From positions 3,286,001 to 3,350,000 of the forward strand of contig NZ_CP012201.1 in NCBI RefSeq assembly GCF_001191005.1: 64,000 nucleotides of DNA. The letters run 5' to 3'. Below, piece by piece: positions 43,680 to 52,807 of this stretch (position 1 is its first letter; every line of letters begins with the position of its first letter). Below the pieces are notes generated by a model. It was not told the DNA's origin and searched no databases. It saw nothing but the letters and a program-made list of their open reading frames with translations. Position numbers and translations under genes: made by a program. Source of the stretch: Massilia sp. NR 4-1 (lineage in GTDB: Bacteria; Pseudomonadota; Gammaproteobacteria; Burkholderiales; Burkholderiaceae_D).

Positions 43680-44737
43680 ACCGGCGCCTCCTGCATCCAG
43701 GGCAGCGTGACGCGCTGGCCGGAGCCGGCGCCGGGATGGATGCCGCCGCGCAGCGCACCCGCCGCCACCTCGCCATAGCTGGAACGGTAGCTTTCCGGCA
43801 GCGCGCGGCTGTTCGTCATCGATAGCCAGAGCCGCAGCAGATTGCGGTGGCGCTCCGGATCGGCGTGGTTGCGGAAGGCGCGCCGCGAGTGGTAGGTGAC
43901 GAAGGAATTGAAGAACAGTATCTGCCCCGGCTCCAGCATGAAGGAGTAACTGAAGCGCGCGTCGTTGCACAGCGTGTCCAGATAATCCAGGGCTTCGGTC
44001 TGGATCGGCTGCAGGCGCGGCACGCGCTCGTCCTCCTGCGCCCAATCGATGAAGTCGCGCAGATAGGTGCTGACGAAACGGCCTTCGTGCACGGCGAAGA
44101 TGGGGCGCATTTCCAGCAGGCGCTCGCCCGGGGCGTCCCATTTCGGTTTGGCGTAGCAGAAGGGGCGGTACAGCACTTCCAGCAGGTCGGGCCGGGTGCG
44201 GCGGATTTCATCGTGCACCGCGAGGCTGTTCAGCAGCAGCGACTCGCCGCCCTCGGCGGCGGCATGCACGGACAGCATGCCGACCACGTCGCACAGATCG
44301 GTGTGGTACTGCAAGGCGCCGCGGCTATGCACGCCGCGCACTTCCAGGTCGTCCGGATCGCCTCCCGCGTCCTTGATGTTCATGATCAGCTCACCGGCAT
44401 CCGACTGCGAGACGCAGCTGCCCAGGTATTGGCCCAGGCCCCAGAACAGGCAGCGCAGCTCGGACTCGCGGTAGCGCTCCACCGGCAGGCCGTCGATGCG
44501 CACCACGCCGCGTCCCTCTTCCAGCTCGGCCGCCAGGCCTTGCAGGGTAATCGCCAGCTCGTGCAGCGGAAAGTCGCGCGTGCGCAGCTGCTCCAGCGGC
44601 CGGCCGCTGGCCATCGCCCGCACCAGGGCGTTATTCAGTTCGGCCAGTTCCCCCGCCGTCAGCGTATGCACCCAGGCCGGATCGGTGCTGAGCTGGGCCG
44701 CGCTCCAGGCCAGATTGTCTTTGATTTCGCTATCCAT
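43676..44737 (-). CDS. TauD/TfdA-like Fe(II)/2-oxoglutarate-dependent oxygenase
   Basis: This 353-residue jelly-roll oxygenase has the facial triad HTD (His145, Asp147) in LQYHTDLCDVVGML and His283 in NSFVTYHSRRAF. The 2-oxoglutarate-binding Arg302 lies in RNLLRLWLS. The C-terminal LPESYRSSYGEVAAGALRGGIHP resembles clavaminate-synthase-like family members. It may hydroxylate, desaturate or cleave a pathway intermediate. It is 21 nt after the oxoamine synthase gene. Confidence 0.87.
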   Translation of the reverse strand: MDSEIKDNLAWSAAQLSTDPAWVHTLTAGELAELNNALVRAMASGRPLEQLRTRDFPLHELAITLQGLAAELEEGRGVVRIDGLPVERYRESELRCLFWGLGQYLGSCVSQSDAGELIMNIKDAGGDPDDLEVRGVHSRGALQYHTDLCDVVGMLSVHAAAEGGESLLLNSLAVHDEIRRTRPDLLEVLYRPFCYAKPKWDAPGERLLEMRPIFAVHEGRFVSTYLRDFIDWAQEDERVPRLQPIQTEALDYLDTLCNDARFSYSFMLEPGQILFFNSFVTYHSRRAFRNHADPERHRNLLRLWLSMTNSRALPESYRSSYGEVAAGALRGGIHPGAGSGQRVTLPWMQEAPV

Positions 44738-44758
44738 GCTTGTTCCTTTCGTACGCGC

Positions 44759-45976
44759 TCAAGCCGCCAGCGGCGCGGCGGCGGGCAGACGGTTGATGAT
44801 GCGGGCCAGATCGCGGATTTCCTCCTCCGTCTGCCCGGCGCGCATCATCACGCGCAGGCCGGCCGTGCCGCGCGCCACCACCGGGAAGAAGACCGGCGAC
44901 ACGTAGTAGCCGGCCTGGTACAGCTCGATGGCGCGCTGCACCACGTCGGCGTCGGCCACGCTGACCAGGCGGATGGGGAAGCTGGAGCCGGCTTGCGGGG
45001 TGGGCAGCAGCTGGTCGAACAGGGCGATATTGGCGGCCAGTTTCTGCTGCAACTGGCCCAGTTCCGGCGTGCGGTGGATGTCGGCCGAGGCCAGGCAGGC
45101 GCCGACGGCGGCGGTGTTCATCGGCTGGGAATAGCCGATGGCGCCCGCATAGCGGTCGATGATGCGCAACTCCTGCTGGCTGCGCTGGCCCAGCATGATG
45201 GCCGCGCCGCTGGCGCCGAAAGCCTTATTCAGCGTGGCGACGACGATGGTGCGGTCGTCCAGTTCCGGCAGGTGGGAGCGCACATAGCCCACACCGCGCT
45301 CGCCATAGGCCGACAGCGAATGGCTGTCGTCGTAGTAAATATGCAGATCGTATTTCTGCTGCAGCGCGGTCAGTTCCCGCACCGGCGCATAGCCCCCCAG
45401 GCTATCTGCACCGTCGCAGACATAGGACACCGTGCCGTATTTCTTGCAGGCGTCCTCGATATATTGCAGGTCGTGGTGGGGACAGGTTTCCACCTGGGTT
45501 TCGTCGGCGCAGATCGGCTTGGTGTGCAGCATGGAGACGTGGCAGTTCTTGTCGAACACCATGACCGGCTTGCGCCCGCCGCTCAGGTGGCCCGAAGCGA
45601 TCAGGGGCAGCACGCCCGACGTGGCCACGCTGGCGGAAATGGCGGTGACGATCTGCGAGCGGAACAGCTCGGACAGCGACGCTTCCAGCTCCATCAGGGC
45701 CGGAATCTGCACCCGCGCGCGCGTGATGCAGTGATCCAGCACGCCAAAGCGGCGCAGGGCATCGACCGCGCCTTCGATGATTTTGGGGTGCTGGTCAAGA
45801 TCGAGATAGGAGCAGCAGCTGAAATTGGTGAAGCTGTGGCCATCCGGCGTGTGCAGGCGGTTGTTGCGCAGCTCGCCGACGATGCCGGCCAGGCCGTGGC
45901 GCTCGGCCTCGTCCCAGAAGGTGTTGCCGATGCTGACCATTTTCTCGTTGTTGCGGAACAGATTGCGCGTCTTCAT
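44759..45976 (-). CDS. Alpha-oxoamine synthase (PLP-dependent, AONS/KBL family)
   Basis: This 405-residue PLP enzyme of aminotransferase fold type I condenses an amino acid with an acyl thioester, losing CO2, to give an alpha-aminoketone. Signatures are NFSCCSYLDL (50s), the PLP-stacking His145 in FDKNCHVS, DDSHS (216-220) with the PLP-contacting Asp and His, and the Schiff-base Lys251 in ATLNKAFGASGA. The usual LGKA/GG context is altered to LNKAFGASG, setting it apart from BioF and Kbl. No biotin gene is near. In this operon it takes the place of the aminotransferase seen in glycopeptide clusters. Confidence 0.85.
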   Translation of the reverse strand: MKTRNLFRNNEKMVSIGNTFWDEAERHGLAGIVGELRNNRLHTPDGHSFTNFSCCSYLDLDQHPKIIEGAVDALRRFGVLDHCITRARVQIPALMELEASLSELFRSQIVTAISASVATSGVLPLIASGHLSGGRKPVMVFDKNCHVSMLHTKPICADETQVETCPHHDLQYIEDACKKYGTVSYVCDGADSLGGYAPVRELTALQQKYDLHIYYDDSHSLSAYGERGVGYVRSHLPELDDRTIVVATLNKAFGASGAAIMLGQRSQQELRIIDRYAGAIGYSQPMNTAAVGACLASADIHRTPELGQLQQKLAANIALFDQLLPTPQAGSSFPIRLVSVADADVVQRAIELYQAGYYVSPVFFPVVARGTAGLRVMMRAGQTEEEIRDLARIINRLPAAAPLAA

Positions 45977-46022
45977 CTGAATGCCTTTCTTGGTTGAATT
46001 CGGTGGGAAGGAAGCGCCGGGC

Positions 46023-47089
46023 TTAGAAACGGGCCAGGCAGCATTCGATGGTGGCGCCCGGCCCCATCGTCATCATCACGGCGTAGTCGCCTCGCTGGGC
46101 CACGTCCTCTTCGATCAGGCGCTGGTGGGAAAACAGGAAGGAGCCGGAAGAGAGATTGCCCAGGTCTTTCAGTACGCCTTCGGTATGCCGCACGGCGTGC
46201 GAGGACAGGCCCAGGTTGAACTTGACCGCATCGATCACCTTGCGCCCGCCCGAATGCACGATCCAGTGCTTGATATCGTGCAGCTTGAGGCCGAACTTGT
46301 TCAGCAAGGCCTTGATCGGCCGCTCGGCGTTGTCCCCGATCACATAGGGAATGTCGCGGTCGAGATAGAAGGAGTACTTGCCCTCTTCGTAGTCGAAGCG
46401 CATGGCGTCGATATGCTCGCGCATCATGTGCGAAGTGAAGCCGAGGATTTCCGGCGCGGCGCGCTCGCCCGGTTCTTCCTGATAGCCGAAGACCGCCGCC
46501 GCCACGCCATCGCCGAATAGCGAATTGACCACCGCCGTGCGCATGCTCATGTCGAACACATAGGAGGCGGAGCAGATTTCGGCACATACCAGCAAGGCGC
46601 GGCTGCCCGGATGCAGGCGGCAGAAGTTGACCAGGGGCTGCATGCCGTTCAAGCCGGCGTTGCAGCCCATGCCCACCACGTCAAGGCGGTGCACGTCGGG
46701 CCGCAGGCCGGCCGCCTTGATCAGGTGGGCCGACAGGCCGGGACAGAGAAAGCCGGTCGAGGTGACGCAGGCGATATAGTCGATGTCGCTGGCCTGCAGG
46801 CCGGCGCTCTCCAGCGCGCGCGCAATGGCGGCCTGGCCGGACGCGACGGCTTGCTCGCGGTGCTTGCGGTTCAGGTCCAGGCCGCTCTCCGCGGCCAGCA
46901 GGCCGTTCTCGTCCGGCTCTCCCAGGCTCAGATAGCGCGAGGCGATGTGCGTGCTGCTGAAGAGCTTGGTAATCTTCCGGTCCGTCACCCCGAACAAGGC
47001 CACCACTTCATCCTGCTGATAGCGTTTGCCGGGATTCTCGGTGGCGACACTCAACAAGCGAGGCCCCGCCGCGTGCGTGCTTCCAGTGT

Positions 47090-47093
<4 letters not shown>
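46023..47093 (-). CDS. dpgA: DpgA-like type III polyketide synthase (3,5-dihydroxyphenylacetyl-CoA synthase)
   Basis: This 356-residue chalcone-synthase-fold enzyme carries the type III PKS triad: Cys144 in VGMGCNAGLNGMQPL, His280 in IVHSGGRKVIDA and Asn313 in LGNLSSGSFLF. MRTAVVNSLFGDGVAAAVFGY is characteristic of DpgA, which joins four malonyl-CoA units into 3,5-dihydroxyphenylacetyl-CoA with help from DpgB and DpgD. Its ATG overlaps the dpgD stop (ATGA). Confidence 0.88.
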
Positions 47094-47817
<724 letters not shown>

Positions 47818-47821
<4 letters not shown>

Positions 47822-49206
47822 GCCGCACCGCCTTTCGCGGCCAGCGCCAGCGGCATGGCTTGCGCCAGACGGCGCGTCAGCAGCGCGTAGCGCGCAATCA
47901 TCAGTACGGCGGCCGCGCTGAGGCCGATGACGAAACCCCACCAGACCTGCTGCGGCGCGGCCGCCGGTCCGTGCGCGGCGCGCCATGCGAGCGGAAAACC
48001 GATCAGCCAGTAAGACGCCAGGCAGATCAGGAAAGGCAGGCGGGTATCCTTGAAGCCGCGCAGGGCGCCGCCGCAGGCGACCTGCACGCCGTCCGAGAGC
48101 TGGAAGGCGGCGGCGATCAGCAGCAGCGCGGCGGCCAGGGTGGCGACTTCGCGTTCGGCCGAATACAGTTGCGCGATCTGGCGGTGGAAAGCCAGCAGCA
48201 GCAGGGCCGACACGAGCATGAGCACGAGGCAGGCCAGCATGCCGCAGATGCCGCGCCAGCGCGCCTCGTCCAGCCGGCCCTCGCCCACGGCATGGCCGAC
48301 GCGCACCGAGATGGCGGCCGCCAACGCCATCGGTACCATATACATGATCGAGGTGTAGTTCATGGCGATCTGGTGCGCCGCGACGGCGCTGACCGAGATG
48401 GTGCTCATCATCAGCGTGACGGCGATGAAAAAGCCATGTTCGGCCAGCATGGTGCCGGCGATCGGCAGGCCGAGGCGCAGAATTTCAGCCATGGTCTGGC
48501 GCCGCGATCGGCCGCCCGGTGCGTGGCGCAGCAGGACCAGCCGCGGGGAACGGCAGACATAAGCCAGCGCCAGCAACAGCATCAGCCACATCGCCAGCGC
48601 ACTGGCGACGCCGCAGCCGACGCCGCCCAAGGCGGGCGCGCCAAGATAGCCATACATGAAGACGACATTGCCGGCCACGTTGAACAGCAGGCCGACGACG
48701 GAGATGCCGAGAATCAGGCGAGTCAGGCCCATGCCCTCCAGCACGAAACGGAACACCAGGAAGCAGCAGATGGCGGGAGCGCCCCAGGAGATGGCGCGCA
48801 CAAAGCGCTCGCCCATCCGCTGCAAGGCCGGGTCCATGCCCAGCGCCGCCAGCAGCGGCCCGGCCAGGAATTGCAGCAGCACCAGCATCAGCACGCCCAG
48901 GACCAGGGCCAGCAGCAGGCCATGACGCACATAATCCCCCATCTGCTCCAGACGGCCGGCGCCATGCTGCTGCGACACAATCGGCGAGAGCGCGGTCAGC
49001 ACGCCCTGGGCGCTGAGGAAGCACAATAGCCAGACATTGCTGCCGACACCCACCGCCGCCAGGTCCATGCCGCTGATATGGCCGGCCATCATGACGTCGA
49101 TGAAGTGCATGGCCGAGATCAGCAGATTGCTGCCGATCAGGGGCCAGGCCAGCATGGCGAGAGCGCGCAATTCGCGGCCCAGGGAAAGGGGAAAGCGGCT
49201 TGTCAT
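47818..49206 (-). CDS. MATE-family multidrug/metabolite exporter
   Basis: This 462-residue protein has twelve predicted helices in two related halves. MATE motifs include FIDVMMAGHISGMDLAAVGVGSNVW in the first half and LGLPIAGTMLAEHGFFIAVTLMMSTISVSAVAAHQIAMNYTSIMYMVPMALAAAISVRVGHAVGEG in the second. It would use the Na+ or H+ gradient to export a cationic or aromatic compound. As the first gene of the operon it probably exports the pathway product. No clear ribosome site precedes its ATG. Confidence 0.9.
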
Positions 49207-49288
49207 TTATATCAATATTAAAAAGAAAGCACGAAGTCGAGGCAGGCAAATGCTACGTCGGCCCTCGTGCCAGCCGCCATATACTGTT

Positions 49289-49372
49289 CGGTTCTAGCCG
49301 ATCGGTTTTGGCTGTTCGGTTCTGGCTGTTCGGTTGTCGCCATTCGGTTCTAACCATCCGGTTCCAACCGTT
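49289..49372. repeat. Six 14-bp tandem repeats upstream of the dpg operon
   Basis: Six consecutive 14-bp units all begin with CGGTT; the consensus is about CGGTTCTGGCYRTT. Units 1 (CGGTTCTAGCCGAT) and 6 (CGGTTCCAACCGTT) contain partial dyads. Period 14 is not a multiple of three, so it is not coding. It lies 83 bp upstream of the exporter gene and 89 bp before the divergent RibD-like gene. Confidence 0.85.
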
Positions 49373-49460
49373 TGGCGCTCCCCAAAAAATAATTCGGAGG
49401 CTTGTCGATCCGCTCCCGGCTGTTTCGTCTATTCAAAGAGTCATCAACCGGAGAAGGATC

Positions 49461-50021
49461 ATGAGGAAGATCATCGCGGCACTACAGGTTTCGCTCGATG
49501 GTTTCATCGAGGGAGTGGATGGGGAGCTGGATTGGATCGATACCTGGGACGACAGCTTCGGGCTGATGCCGCAGATCGATACCTGTCTTCTCGGCGGCGG
49601 CATGTATCCTGGCTATGAGCAGTACTGGAGCGCGATTCTGGCCAGCGAGGATAATGCGGCGGGACCGGGGGAAGCCGACTATGCCCGCTTTGCCGCGCGC
49701 ACGCCGCATATCGTGCTGTCGAGAACATTGGAGCGCGCAGCGTGGAGCAATACGCGCATCGTGCGCGATATCGAAGACATCCGCATACTGAAACAGCTGC
49801 CGGGCAAGGACATGCATGCCGTCGGCGGCGCCAGCCTGGTGGCGAGCCTGATGAACCGGGGTCTGGTCGATGAGCTGCGGCTGGTCATCCGCCCCGTCAT
49901 TCTCGGCGCGGGCAAGGCGCTCTTCAGCGGCGTGCAGGAGCGGCATGCCTTGACCTTGCTCGGCAACCGGCCGGCAGGTGCAAACCTGGTCTGCCTGAGC
50001 TACGCGGTCGGCGCCAGTTAA
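49461..50021 (+). CDS. RibD C-terminal / dihydrofolate-reductase-fold protein
   Basis: This 186-residue protein starts MRKIIAALQVSLDGFIEGVDGELDW and contains TCLLGGGMYPGYEQYW, DMHAVGGASLVASLMNRGLVDELRLVIRPVILGAGKALF. These match the stand-alone RibD_C/DHFR-like family, probable NADPH-dependent reductases of unknown substrate. GGAGAAGG before the ATG at 49461 fixes the start. It is divergent from the dpg operon and shares its intergenic region. Confidence 0.85.
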   Translation: MRKIIAALQVSLDGFIEGVDGELDWIDTWDDSFGLMPQIDTCLLGGGMYPGYEQYWSAILASEDNAAGPGEADYARFAARTPHIVLSRTLERAAWSNTRIVRDIEDIRILKQLPGKDMHAVGGASLVASLMNRGLVDELRLVIRPVILGAGKALFSGVQERHALTLLGNRPAGANLVCLSYAVGAS

Positions 50022-50026
50022 ACGTC

Positions 50027-50716
50027 TTAGAACAAGGAGCCTTGCGCGGGGGGCGCGGCTGGCGGTGCCGCCTTCGCGATGGTTTGCCGGGGCGCGGCGT
50101 AAGCGTGCAGCAGCTCGGCCGGATAAAGCTGCAGGAAGGCGCGCGCCATTTCGGGATTCCGGCAACCCAGCCAATCGTCGTAATCCTCGGGACGGATGAT
50201 GACGACTGAGCGCTTTTCGTCGTCCGGACGGTGGAAGCGACGCATCAGGCCATGCCCGTCGGCGTTGACGGTGAGCTGGGTGAAGGAGTGGCTTTTGCTT
50301 CCATCCGCCTCGTCCCATGAGCGCCAGATGCCGGCTACCGCATACGGCGACTTGTCGGCCATTCCGATGGCCCAGCGTTCATGCTTCTGCTGCTCCCAGT
50401 TCGGTTCGAAGATGGCCATGGCAGGCACCAGGCAGAGTTTCGATTCGGCCCAGGCGCGCTTGTAGGTCCACAATTCGCCCACGGTTTCGCTGCGGGCGTT
50501 CATGGTGGTCATGCTGCGGCCTGGCTGCATATGGCGCTTGGGAACAAAGCCGTAGTTGCCCAGCAGGCCTTGACGCTCCCCGCGCTCGTTGTGGACGATG
50601 AAAGGCGCCTGGTAATCCTGATAGATTTCCTCGCGCCAGTCCTCCCCTGCTTCGATCGGCGTGCGGAACCAATCGAAACAGACCTGGCGGGGGACGGTGA
50701 TGTAATTGACGCACAT
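50027..50716 (-). CDS. SRAP (HMCES/YedK-type) DNA-protein crosslink protein
   Basis: This 229-residue SRAP-domain protein begins MCVNYITVP; after Met removal Cys2 becomes the N-terminal nucleophile that bonds to abasic sites in single-stranded DNA. The conserved MNARSETVGEL, AMAIFEPNW (the family Glu) and FTQLTVNADGHGLMRRFHRPDDEKRSVVI (with the family His) are present. Convergent with the RibD-like gene. Confidence 0.92.
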   Translation of the reverse strand: MCVNYITVPRQVCFDWFRTPIEAGEDWREEIYQDYQAPFIVHNERGERQGLLGNYGFVPKRHMQPGRSMTTMNARSETVGELWTYKRAWAESKLCLVPAMAIFEPNWEQQKHERWAIGMADKSPYAVAGIWRSWDEADGSKSHSFTQLTVNADGHGLMRRFHRPDDEKRSVVIIRPEDYDDWLGCRNPEMARAFLQLYPAELLHAYAAPRQTIAKAAPPAAPPAQGSLF

Positions 50717-50725
50717 GGCTAGGGC

Positions 50726-51640
50726 TTACTCGGCGTCCTCGTCATCCTCGTCTTCCGCAGACAAGGTGCACTCGATTTCGCTGATCGTGCCGCCGCTCCA
50801 GGCGGCTGCGGCCTGCCGCACCGCTTCCAGCGAGAGCGCGGCCACGCCGAAGCTGCGCCGCGGCTTCCATTCGCCGTCGTCTTCCGCGTCGTGGTCATGC
50901 TCCTCGTGCGGTTCGCCCTCGCTGCATGCCTTGCATAAGGTACGGATATTTTCGGTCCAGTCCTCGGCCTGCATGTCCTCGCCGGACAGCAGCTGGAGCA
51001 GTTCCGCCGCGCTTTCCGGACTGGCGGCATCCACCGTCAGACTGAAGGTGCTGAAGGCGGATTGCTCGAACAGTTCCAGCACGTTGAAGACCGGGCATTT
51101 CTTGTCGCCGTTCATGCGATAGCCAACCGCGGCACCGTCATGCAGGACGATATCGCCATGACAGTAGCCCGATTCCGGCAGCGGAATGCTTTCGATGCGG
51201 GCGCGAACCGGATCGATGCGGCGCGCCCAAACCACCTCGGCGCCTTCATCGGGATTCAGGCGCACGGGAGTCAGGCCCATATTCAATTCGATAGGCTCAT
51301 CCAGCTCGATGTCGAGCTGCAGGCCGACGCCACTCCACATGCGGCGCGCGGTGCGCCAGTCGCGCAAGGCGGTGGCGGCAATGCCCAGATTCCAGCGCGC
51401 GGCCTCGTCGTCGGGTGCAAGGTCGTGGGCGCTCTTGTTGAAGGCGAAGGACCTCTCCCAGTCGCCCGCGTATTTCAAGATCAGGCCCGAGTTGTAGTGG
51501 CTTTCGGACTTTTCCGGATGCAGGGCGATGGCTTCGGCATATTTATCAAGCGCCTCCTGGCACTTGCCCTCGCCGTCGAGTTTCATTGCCTCCGCATGCA
51601 ACTGCTGCGCGCGTTCTTTGTCCAAATCCGATGCTGCCAC
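50726..51640 (-). CDS. Tetratricopeptide-repeat protein
   Basis: This 304-residue protein has about three TPR units near the N-terminus (EAMKLDGEGKCQEALDKYAEAIALHPEKSESHYNSGLILKYAGDWERSFAFNKSAHDLAPDDEAARWNLGIAA). A 200-residue C-terminal domain follows, with VRARIESIPLPESGYCHGDIVLHDGAAVGYR, a CxxC pair (CKACSEGEPHEEHDHD) and an acidic tail. The C-terminal part looks like a domain found with TPRs in uncharacterised bacterial proteins. The function is unknown. Confidence 0.75.
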   Translation of the reverse strand: MAASDLDKERAQQLHAEAMKLDGEGKCQEALDKYAEAIALHPEKSESHYNSGLILKYAGDWERSFAFNKSAHDLAPDDEAARWNLGIAATALRDWRTARRMWSGVGLQLDIELDEPIELNMGLTPVRLNPDEGAEVVWARRIDPVRARIESIPLPESGYCHGDIVLHDGAAVGYRMNGDKKCPVFNVLELFEQSAFSTFSLTVDAASPESAAELLQLLSGEDMQAEDWTENIRTLCKACSEGEPHEEHDHDAEDDGEWKPRRSFGVAALSLEAVRQAAAAWSGGTISEIECTLSAEDEDDEDAE

Positions 51641-51705
51641 AAACCCTCCGGGAGTACTCTCAAGTACGCTAGCATAAACCTGTTTTCCAACTTTGGCAGA
51701 ACGCC

Positions 51706-52263
51706 ATGCGTTTTACCGCTCTTACAGCGCTGCTTTTGGCTTGCACCCTGCCCGTCCAGGCAGGCGAGGTGGCGCTTGCTCAGCCACCCGCCGCCGCGCA
51801 AGCAGCGGTTCTGCGCGCGATTGCGGAGCTGCCGCCACACTCTCCGCAGCGGCGCCGCTACCGGCTGGCAGTGGCGTATGGCGCCCCCCTCTTTCCGGCG
51901 GATGCGGACCTGATGCCGCAGCCTGGCGAGCCGGCGAATGAGGATATTACGTCCTGGCTGCGTCTGCCTGCGGCACGGCGCGCCCACGATGTGCTGATCG
52001 CGCCCGATGCGGACTACTTCTGGCAGCAGGATGGCGCCGAATACTCGGCGCAGTTCATCGTGCATCTTGAGCAGCGCGGAATGGGCAGCGTCTTGAGCGT
52101 TGCGCAAGCCCATCCCACGGTGCGCTATGGCCGGAAGTTCCATCTGCTGGGCCGGACCGGTCCCGGCTACTACCAGGATATCCGGTCCATCGCACCTTCA
52201 AGCCAGGCTGGCGCCGACCTGCAAGCTTTTCTTGCCGCGGCGCTTAAACCACCCACGCCCTAA
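51706..52263 (+). CDS. Hypothetical exported protein
   Basis: This 185-residue protein has a signal peptide (ALTALLLACTLPVQAGE). I do not recognise the mature part; it has GRKFHLLGRTGPGYYQDIRSIAP near the end. Its last 66 bp overlap the end of the convergent PEP-CTERM gene. Confidence 0.65.
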   Translation: MRFTALTALLLACTLPVQAGEVALAQPPAAAQAAVLRAIAELPPHSPQRRRYRLAVAYGAPLFPADADLMPQPGEPANEDITSWLRLPAARRAHDVLIAPDADYFWQQDGAEYSAQFIVHLEQRGMGSVLSVAQAHPTVRYGRKFHLLGRTGPGYYQDIRSIAPSSQAGADLQAFLAAALKPPTP

Positions 52264-52794
52264 CAGCATCAGCCCCGGCGCCAGCAAGGCCAGACTGCCT
52301 GGAACAGGCAGCGCGCCCGGCACGATCTGCACCGTGAACGGGCTGAGAAGCTGGTCGCTGGTTTGCAGGAAAACGCCACCGGCCAGCGGATCGCCGCTCC
52401 ACCATTCGCCGGACAGCGCGAAGTTGCCGTTTTCGCTCTGCCCCGGCAGTGCGGTATTCAACAAGTGCAAGCCATACAGGCCGCGTACCAGCACATCGTC
52501 AAAAGCCTGGGACGCGCTGATGCCCGGCGCCAGGATGGGGAAGTCGAAATAGCTGGCGTCCAGCGTTCCCAGGGCGCTGGACGAAGCGCTCAGCAAAGTC
52601 GGCACGAACCAGTTGACGCTGTCCGTATTGGCCAGGCTATAACCCCAGCCGACCAGTTGTCCCGGCTGCCCGCTTACCGCTCCGCTGGGCGGCAAGGTGC
52701 CGAAGGTGAAGGTAAAGGGCAGCGCCGCTGCCAGGCCAGGCGACAGCAGGGCAGCCGCCAATCCCAGCATGGCGCAGAATCGTTTCGCTTTCAT
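52198..52794 (-). CDS. PEP-CTERM-type exported protein
   Basis: This 198-residue protein has an N-terminal signal (FCAMLGLAAALLSPGLAAA). A Ser/Gly-rich domain follows, then a C-terminal sorting tail: VPGSLALLAPGLMLLGRGWFKRRGKK. This is a PEP-CTERM-like signal (short Pro motif, hydrophobic helix, basic cluster) recognised by exosortase XrtA in EPS-forming betaproteobacteria. The motif reads VPG rather than PEP, so it is a variant. Confidence 0.75.
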   Translation of the reverse strand: MKAKRFCAMLGLAAALLSPGLAAALPFTFTFGTLPPSGAVSGQPGQLVGWGYSLANTDSVNWFVPTLLSASSSALGTLDASYFDFPILAPGISASQAFDDVLVRGLYGLHLLNTALPGQSENGNFALSGEWWSGDPLAGGVFLQTSDQLLSPFTVQIVPGALPVPGSLALLAPGLMLLGRGWFKRRGKKSLQVGASLA

Positions 52795-52807
52795 GATGTT
52801 CTCCTAT

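Noticed and set aside
44759..45976. Quorum-sensing autoinducer synthase (CqsA/JqsA) as identity of the oxoamine synthase
   Set aside because: It belongs to the same broad family, but no sensor kinase/response regulator genes are adjacent and it is embedded in a dpg operon.
43847..45997. A 716-codon + strand open frame across the dpg operon
   Set aside because: Antisense of the TauD-like and oxoamine synthase genes, which have intact catalytic motifs.
49289..49372. CRISPR array
   Set aside because: Units are 14 bp with no spacers and no cas genes nearby; it is a simple tandem repeat.
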